Assembly (NCBI RefSeq): GCF_008330945.1
Contig: NZ_CP043488.1
Span: forward strand, 1,240,001-1,304,000
DNA length: 64,000 nt
Reading direction: 5' to 3'
Source: Labrys sp. KNU-23
GTDB lineage: Bacteria > Pseudomonadota > Alphaproteobacteria > Rhizobiales > Labraceae
Shown here: piece after piece, positions 8,113 to 16,864 of the stretch
How the letters are laid out: each line of letters starts with the position of its first letter
Numbering within the stretch: position 1 is the stretch's first letter
Made by a program: the position numbers and the translations under genes
The notes under the pieces: model-generated
The model's input: the letters and a program-made list of their open reading frames with translations, nothing else
What the model was told of the DNA's origin: nothing
Database searches by the model: none

Positions 8113-10323
8113 ATGTTGAACCGTCTCGACACGAGGTTGCGCGGATTGGATGACAACGAAGCCCAGGGCAGCGGATTCGATGTCCGCGATACCGTCAACT
8201 TCGTCTGGCGCCAATGGGCCTTTATCCTTGCCTGGACCATCCTGGCTGCGCTGTTGGGGGCAATCTATATCGCCAGGCAAACGCCCCTCTACACCGCCAC
8301 CACCCAATTGCTGCTGGACCCCCGCAAGGAAAAGGCCGCGGGCCCGGACTCCATCTACACCGACACCGCGCTCGACCTGTCCGTGGTCGAGAGCGAAATC
8401 GCCGTGATGCGCTCCACTGTCCTGCTCAAGCGCGTGGTGCTCAAGGAAGGTCTGCTCGGCGGCGGCACTCCCGCCCAGCCGTCCCCGGACGGTGCCGGCG
8501 CCGATACTTCGACATCACCGGCTCAGGCAGGCGGATCCGATGACACGATGTCGCCGGACATGGTCGCCGCGGTCGAAGGCCTCAAGAATGCGGTGGTGAT
8601 TTCACGCGCCGGCCAAGCCTATGTGATCAACGTCTCCTATACCTCCGACAGTCCCGCCAAGGCCATGCAACTGGCCAATGCGATTGCCGACGCCTATGTC
8701 GTCGACAAGCTCGACGCCCGCTTCGAGGCGGCCAAGCGTGCCTCGAACTGGCTGAACGACCGGCTGGTGGAACTACGCCAGCAATTGCGCCTCTCCGAGG
8801 AAGCGGTCGCCAAGTTCCGCGCCGATAACAATCTCGCACAGGCCGTGCCCGGTGCGACGCTCAACCAGGAGCAACTCACGCAATTGAACGGCCGGCTGGT
8901 GGCAGCGCGCGCCGACACGGCCGAGAGGAAATCGCATCTGGATCTGCTGACCAAGATCCAGGCCGAGCGCGGCAAGCTCGATGCCTTGCCCGAGGCGACC
9001 AGTTCCGGCGTGCTGGCCGATCTTCGGCGCCAGGAAAACGATCTGTCCCGCCAGGAGGCGGACCTGCTGGCGCGCTATACCGGCGCCCACCCCCAGGTCG
9101 TCAACGTCAGGGCCCAATTGTCCGATGTCCGCCGCAGCATCGCCAGCACCCTGCGCCAGATCGCCAGCGACGTCAGGAACAACTACAACCTCGCTCTGGC
9201 CCGCCAGGACGCGGCCGAACAGGCCTTGAAGGAGGCCTCCGGCCAATCCGACCTCGACGCCTCCAAGACGATCACCCTGCGCGAGCTCGAGCGCACCGCC
9301 GCCGTCAACAAGAGCCTGTTCGAGGATTTCCTGCAGCGCGCACGCCTGACCCAGGAGCAGTCGACCTTCGAAGCGCGCGACGCGCGGATCATCACGCCCG
9401 CCGTGGCACCCGGCATTCCTTCTTCCCCGAAGCGCACCCAGATCATCCTGACCTCGCTCATTCTCGGGCTCATCGTCGGTATCGGGGCGGCTTATCTGAA
9501 GGAGGCGCTGAATGCCGGCTTCACCACGCCGCGCGAGATCGAAACCCTGCTCGAAATGCCGCTGCTCGCTTCGATCTCCCGCTTCTCGCCCCGCACCAAG
9601 GACGAGAACGGCCGTATCCTCAGCCTGCCGGAATACCCGCTGCGAATGCCGCTGGCGCGCAGTTCGGAGGCCATACGCTCGTTGCGCAGCGCCGTGCAGA
9701 TGAGCGATGTCGACCATCCGCCCAAGGTGGTGCAGGTGACATCGACCCTGCCAGGCGAAGGCAAGACGACGATCGCCCTGATGATGGCGACCTCTGCGGC
9801 CCAGTCGGGCCAGAATGTGCTCTTCATCGATTGCGACCTGCGCCACCCTTCGGCTTCCGCGCAACTGAGAACCGACAAGGTTCCCGGCCTGATCGAATGC
9901 CTGCTGGGCGAGATCGAGCTCGAGCAGGCGCTCTTCTACAGCGAGAAGTTTCGGATCTGGGCGCTATGCGCAGGCGGCGAGAGCAAGAACCAGCCCGATC
10001 TCCTCGCCTCCGAACGCATGAAGGCGCTGATGGCAAAGGCGCGCAGCCGGTTCGATGTGGTGATCGTGGATACGCCGCCGATGGGACCGGTGATCGACCC
10101 GGTGATCGTGTCCAATCTCGTCGACAAGGTGATCTATATCGTGCGCTGGGCCTCGACAGCCCGCGAAATGGTGCAGCAATCGCTGCGCCAGATCGCCGGC
10201 CAGAAGAAAGTGGCCGGCATCGTGTTCAATCACATCATGGACGACAAGGCCAAGAAATATGGCCGCTTTGCCTATGGCTACTATTACGGCAGCCGCTACT
10301 ACCGGAAATATTACGAAAAATGA
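8113..10323 (+). CDS. Wzz-domain tyrosine autokinase (Wzc/ExoP-like chain-length and export regulator)
   Basis: A 736-residue fused polysaccharide co-polymerase and bacterial tyrosine kinase. The Wzz domain begins with a cytoplasmic stretch and TM1 (FILAWTILAALLGAIYIARQ). A long coiled periplasmic region follows and closes with TM2 (IILTSLILGLIVGIGAAYLK). The kinase has Walker A TSTLPGEGKTT near residue 545, Walker A' LFIDCDLRHPS near 573, and Walker B VVIVDTPPM near 650. The last 25 residues are a tyrosine cluster (YGRFAYGYYYGSRYYRKYYEK) for autophosphorylation. It would set EPS chain length and gate export with the Wza-like protein. The stop overlaps the next start (ATGA). Confidence 0.95.
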   Translation: MLNRLDTRLRGLDDNEAQGSGFDVRDTVNFVWRQWAFILAWTILAALLGAIYIARQTPLYTATTQLLLDPRKEKAAGPDSIYTDTALDLSVVESEIAVMRSTVLLKRVVLKEGLLGGGTPAQPSPDGAGADTSTSPAQAGGSDDTMSPDMVAAVEGLKNAVVISRAGQAYVINVSYTSDSPAKAMQLANAIADAYVVDKLDARFEAAKRASNWLNDRLVELRQQLRLSEEAVAKFRADNNLAQAVPGATLNQEQLTQLNGRLVAARADTAERKSHLDLLTKIQAERGKLDALPEATSSGVLADLRRQENDLSRQEADLLARYTGAHPQVVNVRAQLSDVRRSIASTLRQIASDVRNNYNLALARQDAAEQALKEASGQSDLDASKTITLRELERTAAVNKSLFEDFLQRARLTQEQSTFEARDARIITPAVAPGIPSSPKRTQIILTSLILGLIVGIGAAYLKEALNAGFTTPREIETLLEMPLLASISRFSPRTKDENGRILSLPEYPLRMPLARSSEAIRSLRSAVQMSDVDHPPKVVQVTSTLPGEGKTTIALMMATSAAQSGQNVLFIDCDLRHPSASAQLRTDKVPGLIECLLGEIELEQALFYSEKFRIWALCAGGESKNQPDLLASERMKALMAKARSRFDVVIVDTPPMGPVIDPVIVSNLVDKVIYIVRWASTAREMVQQSLRQIAGQKKVAGIVFNHIMDDKAKKYGRFAYGYYYGSRYYRKYYEK

Positions 10324-10973
10324 GCGGTCAGCTTGCACGGATCGGCACGGCGGCCCTCTGCATGGCCGTGGCTGGCTTTACGGTCTGGCGCTCGGTCCCG
10401 GTCCTCGGCTTTGCGCTCGCCGAGCATCAGGCCGAGGAAAGCACCGACACAGCCCCCCTCAAGACCTTTGCGGCGACACTGGAAACCGGTGCCCTGGCTG
10501 AAGCTGCCATGCAATCCGCCATCCCGCAGGCCCGGCCCGCCGACAGGATCGAGGCCGCCACCCGGCTGCTGAAGCGCCGGCCTTTGTCGAGCAATGCCTG
10601 GTTCGATCTGGCCACGGCCCGGCTCGCCGACGGCAAGGGCATGGCCGAGGTAGCACAAGCCCTGCGCCTGTCGGCACTGACAGGGCCGAATGAATCGGTG
10701 CTGATGGCCAGCCGCGCCCTCTTCGCTTTGTCGCTTTGGAGCGCTCTTCCCGACGACCTTCGTCGCCGCACGGCACAGGATATAGCCGGCGGATGGGACC
10801 GCTTCGAGACTTCGGACAAGCTCGTCATGCGCCTGACCCTCTCGACAAGCCCCGTCATGCGCACCGAACTCACAACGTTGCTGCGCCAGGCGGACGGCAT
10901 GAACCGGGCAAGGCTCGACGATCTCGGCCTCGGCCCGGCCGCACCAGCCCAGCCGGAAGGGTCGGTTCCATGA
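10320..10973 (+). CDS. EPS-associated protein of unknown function
   Basis: The 217-residue product starts within an ATGA overlap with the autokinase gene, so it is probably translationally coupled to it. It has one N-terminal hydrophobic segment (IGTAALCMAVAGFTVWRSVP) and then a helical, alanine- and leucine-rich periplasmic part (RIEAATRLLKRRPLSSNAWFDLATARLADG) that reads like TPR-type helices. I do not recognise a named family. Position suggests a role with the Wzz/BY-kinase complex, for example as a periplasmic scaffold. Confidence 0.8.
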   Translation: MSGQLARIGTAALCMAVAGFTVWRSVPVLGFALAEHQAEESTDTAPLKTFAATLETGALAEAAMQSAIPQARPADRIEAATRLLKRRPLSSNAWFDLATARLADGKGMAEVAQALRLSALTGPNESVLMASRALFALSLWSALPDDLRRRTAQDIAGGWDRFETSDKLVMRLTLSTSPVMRTELTTLLRQADGMNRARLDDLGLGPAAPAQPEGSVP

Positions 10974-11013
10974 TGCATGCTGGCCGGAACACCAGCGAAT
11001 GGTTCCCTGCCTG

Positions 11014-12828
11014 ATGTGCGGCGTCGCGGGCATCTTCGCCTATCACTATGCGGCCAACGCCATCAGCCGCCCGGAGCTGAGCGCTATGAGCCGTCACATG
11101 GCCCGGCGCGGGCCCGACGCCAGCGGCGAATGGTTCGATCCGGCGGAACGCCTGGGCCTTGCCCATCGCCGTCTGGCGATCATCGACCTCGCAGATCGCG
11201 CCTTGCAACCGATGGCGAGCGCCGATGGCCGTCATGTCATCGTTTTCAACGGCGAGATCTACAATCACCTCGCCTTGCGCCAGGCCTTGCAAGAGGAAGG
11301 CGCCAAATTCAGGACCCGGTCTGACACCGAGGTGCTGCTGCATCTCTACGCCCGCTGCGGCGAGGCGATGGTCACGCGGCTGCGCGGCATGTTTGCCTTC
11401 GCCATCTACGACATGATCGCCCGTACCCTGTTTCTGGCGCGCGATCCTTATGGCATCAAGCCGCTCTATTACAGTGATGACGGCTGGGTCTTCCGCTTCG
11501 CCAGCCAGGTCAAGACATTGATTGCAGGAGGCGGTATATCCCGCGACCGCGATCCGGCAGGGGATGTCGGCTTCTACCTGTTCGGCAGCGTGCCCGAACC
11601 TTTTACCTGCCATCGCGAGGTTCGAGCCCTGCCGGCAGGGTCGACGATGCTGGTCGACCGTGCCGGTGCACAGGGGCCGCGCTCCTATCACCGGGTGGCG
11701 TCGGTCTATGAGGCCGCAGAGCGCAATCCGGGAGAAAGGCTGGATAGTCCCGCAGCCTTTGCCGATATTGCCCGGGACTCCGTGCGGCATCATCTGGCGG
11801 GGGATGTCGAGGTTGGCGCCTTTCTTTCGGCGGGCGTCGATTCCGCCGCCCTTGTCGGCCTCATGCGCGATGCCGGAGCCGGGCAAATCCGGACCATCAC
11901 CATCGGATTTGAGGAATTCGCGGACACGCCGGCAGACGAGACGCCTCCCGCGGCCGAGATCGCCCGCTTCTACGACACCCGCCATGTCACGCGGATGATC
12001 ACCAGAAGCGAATTCGAGGCCGACCTGCCGCATTTCTTCGAGGCCATGGACCAGCCGAGCATCGATGGCCTCAACACCTGGTTTGCAGCCAAGACGGCCC
12101 GCGAGCTGGGCCTCAAGGCGGTGCTGTCGGGCCTGGGCGGCGACGAGCTTCTGGGTGGCTATCCTTCCTTCCGGGACATTCCCCGCTGGGTGAGGACCTT
12201 GCAGGTGCCTTCGCGCATCCCGCTTCTCGGCGTGGGCCTGCGCCACCTCGGCAAACCCCTTGTCGAGCGGCTGCGTCTTCATCCCAAACTCGCCGGCCTT
12301 CCAGAATATGGCGGGACCTATGCCGGTGCCTATCTGCTCAAGCGCGGGCTTTACCTGCCATGGGAGCTCGGCGAGGTCCTCGATCACGACACCATCGAGG
12401 AGGGCCTGCGCCGCCTCGGCCCCTTGAAGCTGATCAAGGCCCAGTTGCAGGGGCGATCAAAGCAACCCTTCGCCCGCGTCGCGACGCTGGAGTCGAGCCT
12501 TTATCTGCGCAACCAGTTGCTCCGCGATGCCGATTGGGCCGGCATGGCGCATTCGGTCGAGATCCGGACGCCCCTGGTCGACAGCGAGGTGCTCGAGCAT
12601 TCGGCCCGGCTCGATCTGCGGGGCCTTGCCGGCAAGACGGCGCTTGCCCGGGCCCCGGCGCAGCCCTTGCCGCAAGCCGTGCTCGACCGCCCCAAGACCG
12701 GTTTTACCCTGCCGATCGCCGAGTGGATGCAGGCCTTCCCTTCTGGTTCAGCATCCGTCCAGCGCAAGCGCCCTCGGCACGGCTGGGCACGAGACTGGAG
12801 CCGCATTGTCCACCGCCAGTTCGCATGA
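11014..12828 (+). CDS. Asparagine synthase (glutamine-hydrolysing) family amidotransferase
   Basis: The start is set at MCGVAGIF because class II glutamine amidotransferases need cysteine at position 2 as the catalytic nucleophile. An ATG five codons earlier would bury it. The GATase domain continues with RRGPDASGEW, LAHRRLAIIDL and FNGEIYNHLALR. The synthetase half carries the PP-loop variant FLSAGVDSAALVGLM and the LSGLGGDELLGGYP motif near residue 375. In EPS clusters such 600-residue AsnB-like proteins are thought to amidate sugars or linked amino acids rather than make free asparagine. That is inferred here from location only. The 3' end overlaps the next GT4 gene. Confidence 0.92.
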   Translation: MCGVAGIFAYHYAANAISRPELSAMSRHMARRGPDASGEWFDPAERLGLAHRRLAIIDLADRALQPMASADGRHVIVFNGEIYNHLALRQALQEEGAKFRTRSDTEVLLHLYARCGEAMVTRLRGMFAFAIYDMIARTLFLARDPYGIKPLYYSDDGWVFRFASQVKTLIAGGGISRDRDPAGDVGFYLFGSVPEPFTCHREVRALPAGSTMLVDRAGAQGPRSYHRVASVYEAAERNPGERLDSPAAFADIARDSVRHHLAGDVEVGAFLSAGVDSAALVGLMRDAGAGQIRTITIGFEEFADTPADETPPAAEIARFYDTRHVTRMITRSEFEADLPHFFEAMDQPSIDGLNTWFAAKTARELGLKAVLSGLGGDELLGGYPSFRDIPRWVRTLQVPSRIPLLGVGLRHLGKPLVERLRLHPKLAGLPEYGGTYAGAYLLKRGLYLPWELGEVLDHDTIEEGLRRLGPLKLIKAQLQGRSKQPFARVATLESSLYLRNQLLRDADWAGMAHSVEIRTPLVDSEVLEHSARLDLRGLAGKTALARAPAQPLPQAVLDRPKTGFTLPIAEWMQAFPSGSASVQRKRPRHGWARDWSRIVHRQFA

Positions 12829-13912
12829 CGTGGCGCCGCGGCGATTGAAGGTGCTGGCTCTGGTAACCGATGGCTGGGGCATGGCGGGCGGTATTGCCCG
12901 CTACAACCGGGATTTTCTCACCGCTTTGGCGGCAAGCGCCACAGTCGGGGATGTCGTCGTCCTGCCCCGGTCGGCCGACACCTCGACGGGCCTGCCCGCC
13001 CATGTGGTTCAGCTCGCATCACGGACGGGCCGGATGGACTATAGTCTGGCGGCCTTCAAGCAGGCGCTTTCGCAGCGCTACGATCTGATCTTCTGCGGCC
13101 ACCTTTTCATGGCGCCCCTGGCGGCGGCTCTCTCCAGGCTGGCACGGACTCCACTCTGGTTGCAGCTTCACGGTATCGAGAGCTGGGCCAGGCCGAGCCT
13201 CGCCATCCGCCGGGCTGTGCGACGGGCCCGATTGATCACCGCGGTCAGCCGGGCGACCCGAAATCGTGCCCTCGCCTGGAGCGACATCGAACCGGAGCGC
13301 CTGCGCGTCCTGCCGAATACGATCGATGAGCGCTTCTCGCCCGGTGCACCACCCGCCGATCTTGTCGATCGGCTGGGCACGCGGGGGCGCAGGGTGATCC
13401 TCACCGTAGGCCGCCTGTCCTCGCAGGAACGCTACAAGGGCCATGACCGTGTCATCGAGGCCTTGCCTCGGATCAGCAGCCGCTATCCGGAGATCCTCTA
13501 CCTCATCGCCGGCGACGGAGACGATCGCGACCGCCTCGCCGGGATCGGGCAGCGGCTGGGGGTGTCGGACCTGATCCGTTTCGCAGGACCGGTCTCCGAC
13601 GATCAACTGCCGGATATCTATCGCCTGGCCGATGTCTTCGCCATGCCGAGCACGGGAGAGGGCTTCGGCATCGTCTTTCTCGAGGCGGCCGCCACGGGAC
13701 TGCCGATCGTCGCAGCCAAGGGCGATGGCAGCACCGATGCCCTGGCGGACGGAGAGCTCGGCACCCTCATCGATCTTGACGCCCCCCAGGCTCTCGCCGA
13801 AGCGATCATCGCCTATCTCGATAGAGGCAGGACCGAGCCGGAACGCCCCAGCCGCTTTGCCTTCTCTCAATTCGCCGCACAGGTCGATCATCTTGTTTCA
13901 AGCCGATTCTGA
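12806..13912 (+). CDS. Glycosyltransferase family 4
   Basis: A 368-residue GT-B enzyme. The N-terminal domain starts VLALVTDGWGMAGGIARYNR. The donor half has RRVILTVGRLSSQERYKGHD and the E-x7-E region EGFGIVFLEAAATGLPIVA that binds the nucleotide sugar. I place the start at the TTG preceded by GGAG at five bases. The GTG at 12830 is nearly as good. Either overlaps or touches the amidotransferase gene, which suggests coupling. It would add one residue to the lipid-linked repeat unit in the cytoplasm. Donor unknown. Confidence 0.9.
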   Translation: MSTASSHDVAPRRLKVLALVTDGWGMAGGIARYNRDFLTALAASATVGDVVVLPRSADTSTGLPAHVVQLASRTGRMDYSLAAFKQALSQRYDLIFCGHLFMAPLAAALSRLARTPLWLQLHGIESWARPSLAIRRAVRRARLITAVSRATRNRALAWSDIEPERLRVLPNTIDERFSPGAPPADLVDRLGTRGRRVILTVGRLSSQERYKGHDRVIEALPRISSRYPEILYLIAGDGDDRDRLAGIGQRLGVSDLIRFAGPVSDDQLPDIYRLADVFAMPSTGEGFGIVFLEAAATGLPIVAAKGDGSTDALADGELGTLIDLDAPQALAEAIIAYLDRGRTEPERPSRFAFSQFAAQVDHLVSSRF

Positions 13913-13916
13913 TCCG

Positions 13917-14765
13917 ATGCGGGCCAACCCGCTTCCGCCCGAGCCAGCACAGGCGGTCACGATCATCGGCCCGGACCGGCTGTGGAGCCTTACCGACCTG
14001 CGCGAACTCTGGCGCTACCGCGAACTCATCTGGGTGTTGACGCAACGCGACGTCAAGGTTCGCTACAAGCAGACCACGCTGGGCTTTGCCTGGGCGATCA
14101 TCCAGCCGGTCTTGCTGATGCTGGTGTTTTCCGTGCTGTTCGGGCGTCTCGCCGGGATCCCCGCCGACGGTTCGCCCTACCCGATCTTCGTCTATGCCGG
14201 CCTGCTGCCCTGGATCTTCTTCTCCAACACCGTTTCGGCGGCCGCGGGCTCGCTGGTGGGCTCCATCAATCTGGTCGGCAAGGTCTATTTCCCGCGCCTG
14301 ATCATTCCGCTGGCCTCGGCCGGCGTCGGCCTGGTCGATTTCCTGATAGCAACCGTCATATTGCTGGCGATGATGCTGATCTATGGGGTGGGCTGGAGCG
14401 CGAACCTGCTGGCGGCGCCCCTGCTGATCGCCGGCACCATCCTTTGCGCCCTGGGCGTCGGCATCGGTCTCTCGGCCCTGACGGTCACCTATCGTGACTT
14501 TCGCTTCGTCGTGCCCTTCCTGCTCCAGTTCTGGATGTTCGTCACCCCGGTCGTCTATCCGGCGAGCCTGGTGCCCGAGCCCTGGCGCTGGCTGCTGTTT
14601 CTCAACCCGATGGCGGGCCTGGTGGAAGGCTTCCGCTCGGCGTTTCTGGGGCATCCCTTCGACTGGCCGTCCATCGGCCTGTCCCTGGCGCTGTCGCTGG
14701 GACTGGTCGCCCTGGGCGTGTGGTATTTCGAGCGCGTGGAGCGGCGTTTTGCGGACATCCTCTAA
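13917..14765 (+). CDS. ABC-2 type polysaccharide export permease (Wzm-like)
   Basis: A 282-residue inner-membrane protein with six predicted membrane segments and typical Wzm/KpsM landmarks: LWRYRELIWVLTQRDVKVRYKQ at the amphipathic N terminus, GFAWAIIQPVLLMLVFSVLFG, and PVVYPASLVPEPWRWLLFLNPM before the last helices. It pairs with the ATPase gene that follows 24 bp later. Such exporters move undecaprenyl-linked glycans across the inner membrane. It begins four bases after the previous stop. Its presence beside Wzy- and Wzz-type genes is unusual. Confidence 0.93.
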   Translation: MRANPLPPEPAQAVTIIGPDRLWSLTDLRELWRYRELIWVLTQRDVKVRYKQTTLGFAWAIIQPVLLMLVFSVLFGRLAGIPADGSPYPIFVYAGLLPWIFFSNTVSAAAGSLVGSINLVGKVYFPRLIIPLASAGVGLVDFLIATVILLAMMLIYGVGWSANLLAAPLLIAGTILCALGVGIGLSALTVTYRDFRFVVPFLLQFWMFVTPVVYPASLVPEPWRWLLFLNPMAGLVEGFRSAFLGHPFDWPSIGLSLALSLGLVALGVWYFERVERRFADIL

Positions 14766-14789
14766 GGACAGGCGGGCTTCGCCAAGACC

Positions 14790-16022
14790 ATGACGGTACC
14801 GAGCATCCGCGCCATGGGCGTGAGCAAGGAATACGCCCGCGGCGGCTATAATCCTTCGCTGCGCACCTTTCGCGAAGCGCTGGTCGGCGCCGTCACCAGG
14901 CCCTTTGGCGGTTCGGGAAGACCCGCCGCCGAGCCGGACCGTTTCCTGGCTCTCTCCGACGTCACCTTCGACGTGCAGCCCGGAGAGGTGGTGGGGATCA
15001 TCGGGCGAAACGGCGCGGGAAAGTCGACACTCCTGAAGATCCTGTCGCGCATCACCGCGCCGACGCGCGGCCGTGTCGAAATTCGCGGGCGCATCGCCAG
15101 CCTTCTGGAAGTGGGAACCGGCTTTCATCCCGAACTGACGGGCCGGGAGAACATCCGCCTGAATGGCGCCATCATCGGTATGACCGGCGCCGAGATCGCC
15201 CGAAAATTCGACACGATCGTCGCTTTTTCCGGGGTCGAGAAATTCATCGACACACCGATCAAGCACTATTCGAGCGGCATGTATATGCGCCTCGCCTTTG
15301 CCGTCGCCGCCCATCTTGAACCGGAAATCCTGGTCGTGGACGAGGTTCTCGCGGTGGGCGATGCGGAGTTCCAGAAAAAGAGCCTGGGCAAGATGAACGA
15401 GATCGCCGGCCGCGGCCGAACCGTCCTGCTGGTCAGCCACAATCTCAGCGCGGTCGGCGCCCTGTGCCAGAATGCCATCCTTCTCGATGGAGGGCGCATC
15501 CTCCATCAAGGCCCGGCTGCCGAAACCATCGCCCATTACGCCTCCTTGTTCCGCAGCGATGACGGCGTGGTCACCGAGGACAGGCCCCCGTCCGGGCCTC
15601 ATATCGCCAGCGCCGCGCTTGCCGCCACCCAGATCGCTTATGGAGACCGGCTCGTTCTCGCCTGTGTCCTCCAGTCTCCCGATCGGCGGCGGGCGGCGAT
15701 CGAAATCGAGATTCACGACGAATTGGGGCGCAAGCTCATCTATTCGTCGACGGCACCGATGCATGGCCAGGAATTCGATCTCCAGCCCGGCGCCAATCGC
15801 ATTTCCCTGGCGATCGGCCCGCTGCCGCTGGCACGGGGCAGCTATGAAATCCATCTGTGGCTGATCAAGCCACGGGTCGAGGAATTCCATCGCCTGTCCC
15901 TGCCCGTCCGCTTCGACGTCGTGCAGTCCGATCCGGGAGGCGTGGGGTTCGATTTCCAGCAATCCTACGACCGTGGCTGCCTGACCGTGCCGATCGCGGT
16001 CGAGAGGCCGGAATGGTCGTGA
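14790..16022 (+). CDS. ABC polysaccharide export ATPase with C-terminal glycan-binding domain (Wzt-like)
   Basis: The first 265 residues of 410 are the nucleotide-binding domain. They contain Walker A GRNGAGKSTLLKIL, the signature YSSGMYMRLAFAVAAH, Walker B EILVVDEVLAVGD and the switch histidine in LLVSHNLSAV. An N-terminal insertion of about 30 residues precedes the core, as in Wzt. Residues from about 280 form a beta-rich Wzt_C-type domain (LVLACVLQSPDRRRAAIEIEI, SYEIHLWLIKPRVEEFHRLS), which in O9a-type systems recognises the capped non-reducing end of the finished glycan. A terminally modified glycan is therefore possible, and two FkbM methyltransferase genes are nearby. Confidence 0.93.
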   Translation: MTVPSIRAMGVSKEYARGGYNPSLRTFREALVGAVTRPFGGSGRPAAEPDRFLALSDVTFDVQPGEVVGIIGRNGAGKSTLLKILSRITAPTRGRVEIRGRIASLLEVGTGFHPELTGRENIRLNGAIIGMTGAEIARKFDTIVAFSGVEKFIDTPIKHYSSGMYMRLAFAVAAHLEPEILVVDEVLAVGDAEFQKKSLGKMNEIAGRGRTVLLVSHNLSAVGALCQNAILLDGGRILHQGPAAETIAHYASLFRSDDGVVTEDRPPSGPHIASAALAATQIAYGDRLVLACVLQSPDRRRAAIEIEIHDELGRKLIYSSTAPMHGQEFDLQPGANRISLAIGPLPLARGSYEIHLWLIKPRVEEFHRLSLPVRFDVVQSDPGGVGFDFQQSYDRGCLTVPIAVERPEWS

Positions 16023-16864
16023 CATCATCCCTGCCCTGGCGGGCAAGGCTCTTGCGGTTTTACGCCCGCATGCCGGACCACCCGCTGAAGCTGCGGCTCT
16101 ATGACTGGCTGCGCTCCAGCCGTCCGTTCCGGTTTGTCACCGCCCGTTTTGCCTATGGCACCTTCAAGCTGGACCTGATCGACTATGTCCAGCACGCCAT
16201 GTTCCAGGAAGGCAGCTACGAGCCGGCGAGTTTTGCGCTGTTCCAGTCCCTCATCGAAACCGGTGCGACGATCGTCGATGTCGGCGCCAATGTCGGCCAA
16301 TACAGCCTGGCCGCCGCCCGTCTGGCTGGTCCAGGCGGGCGTGTCGTCGCCATCGAACCCCATCCCGGCCTTTGCGCCCGGCTTCTCGACAATATCCGCC
16401 TGAGCGGCGTCGAGGACCGCGTCATGCCGGTGACGTCACCGCTCTCCGGTTCTTCCGATTTCATCGAGTTCGGCCTTCCCGAAGCAGGCGCGCTCGGCAC
16501 CACCCGCCCAAGGAAGCCAGGTGAGGCAAGCGGTTTCCTGGCCATGGCCGTCACGATTGGGAACCTTGCCGGCCACCTGGGAATCGAGAATATCGCCGTC
16601 ATGAAAGTCGACATCGAAGGCCATGACCTTGCCGTCATCGACGACATGTTTCGCCACTCAACACTCAGGCCGCGGCACATCCTGTTCGAATATCTGCCAT
16701 CCCATTTCCGCTATGGGATCGCGGACACTGATCTGCCGGCCTATTTTTCCGGCTTCGGCTATGAAGTGCTGACGGTCGAGGGGGAGGCCTATTCTCCAGG
16801 GCGGCCGCTGCCGGAAGACAATCTCTGGGCCCGGCGCCTCTCTGCCGGAGACGGGCAACCATGA
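16013..16864 (+). CDS. FkbM family methyltransferase
   Basis: A 283-residue SAM-dependent methyltransferase. Motif I is TIVDVGANVGQYSLAAARLAGPGG, followed by VVAIEPHPGLCARLLDNI. The FkbM-specific KVDIEGHDLAVIDDM lies near residue 200. The start overlaps the Wzt-like gene by ten bases and the end overlaps the next GT2 gene in ATGA. FkbM enzymes O-methylate sugars. Here methylation could cap or decorate the glycan recognised by the adjacent Wzt-like C-terminal domain. The acceptor is not visible. Confidence 0.88.
   Translation: MVVTSSLPWRARLLRFYARMPDHPLKLRLYDWLRSSRPFRFVTARFAYGTFKLDLIDYVQHAMFQEGSYEPASFALFQSLIETGATIVDVGANVGQYSLAAARLAGPGGRVVAIEPHPGLCARLLDNIRLSGVEDRVMPVTSPLSGSSDFIEFGLPEAGALGTTRPRKPGEASGFLAMAVTIGNLAGHLGIENIAVMKVDIEGHDLAVIDDMFRHSTLRPRHILFEYLPSHFRYGIADTDLPAYFSGFGYEVLTVEGEAYSPGRPLPEDNLWARRLSAGDGQP

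Noticed and set aside
13806..16046. Very long minus-strand open frame (over 700 codons)
   Set aside because: It lies antisense to the clear ABC permease and ATPase genes. Its translation is rich in R, D, H and Q without any domain, the usual shadow in high-GC DNA.
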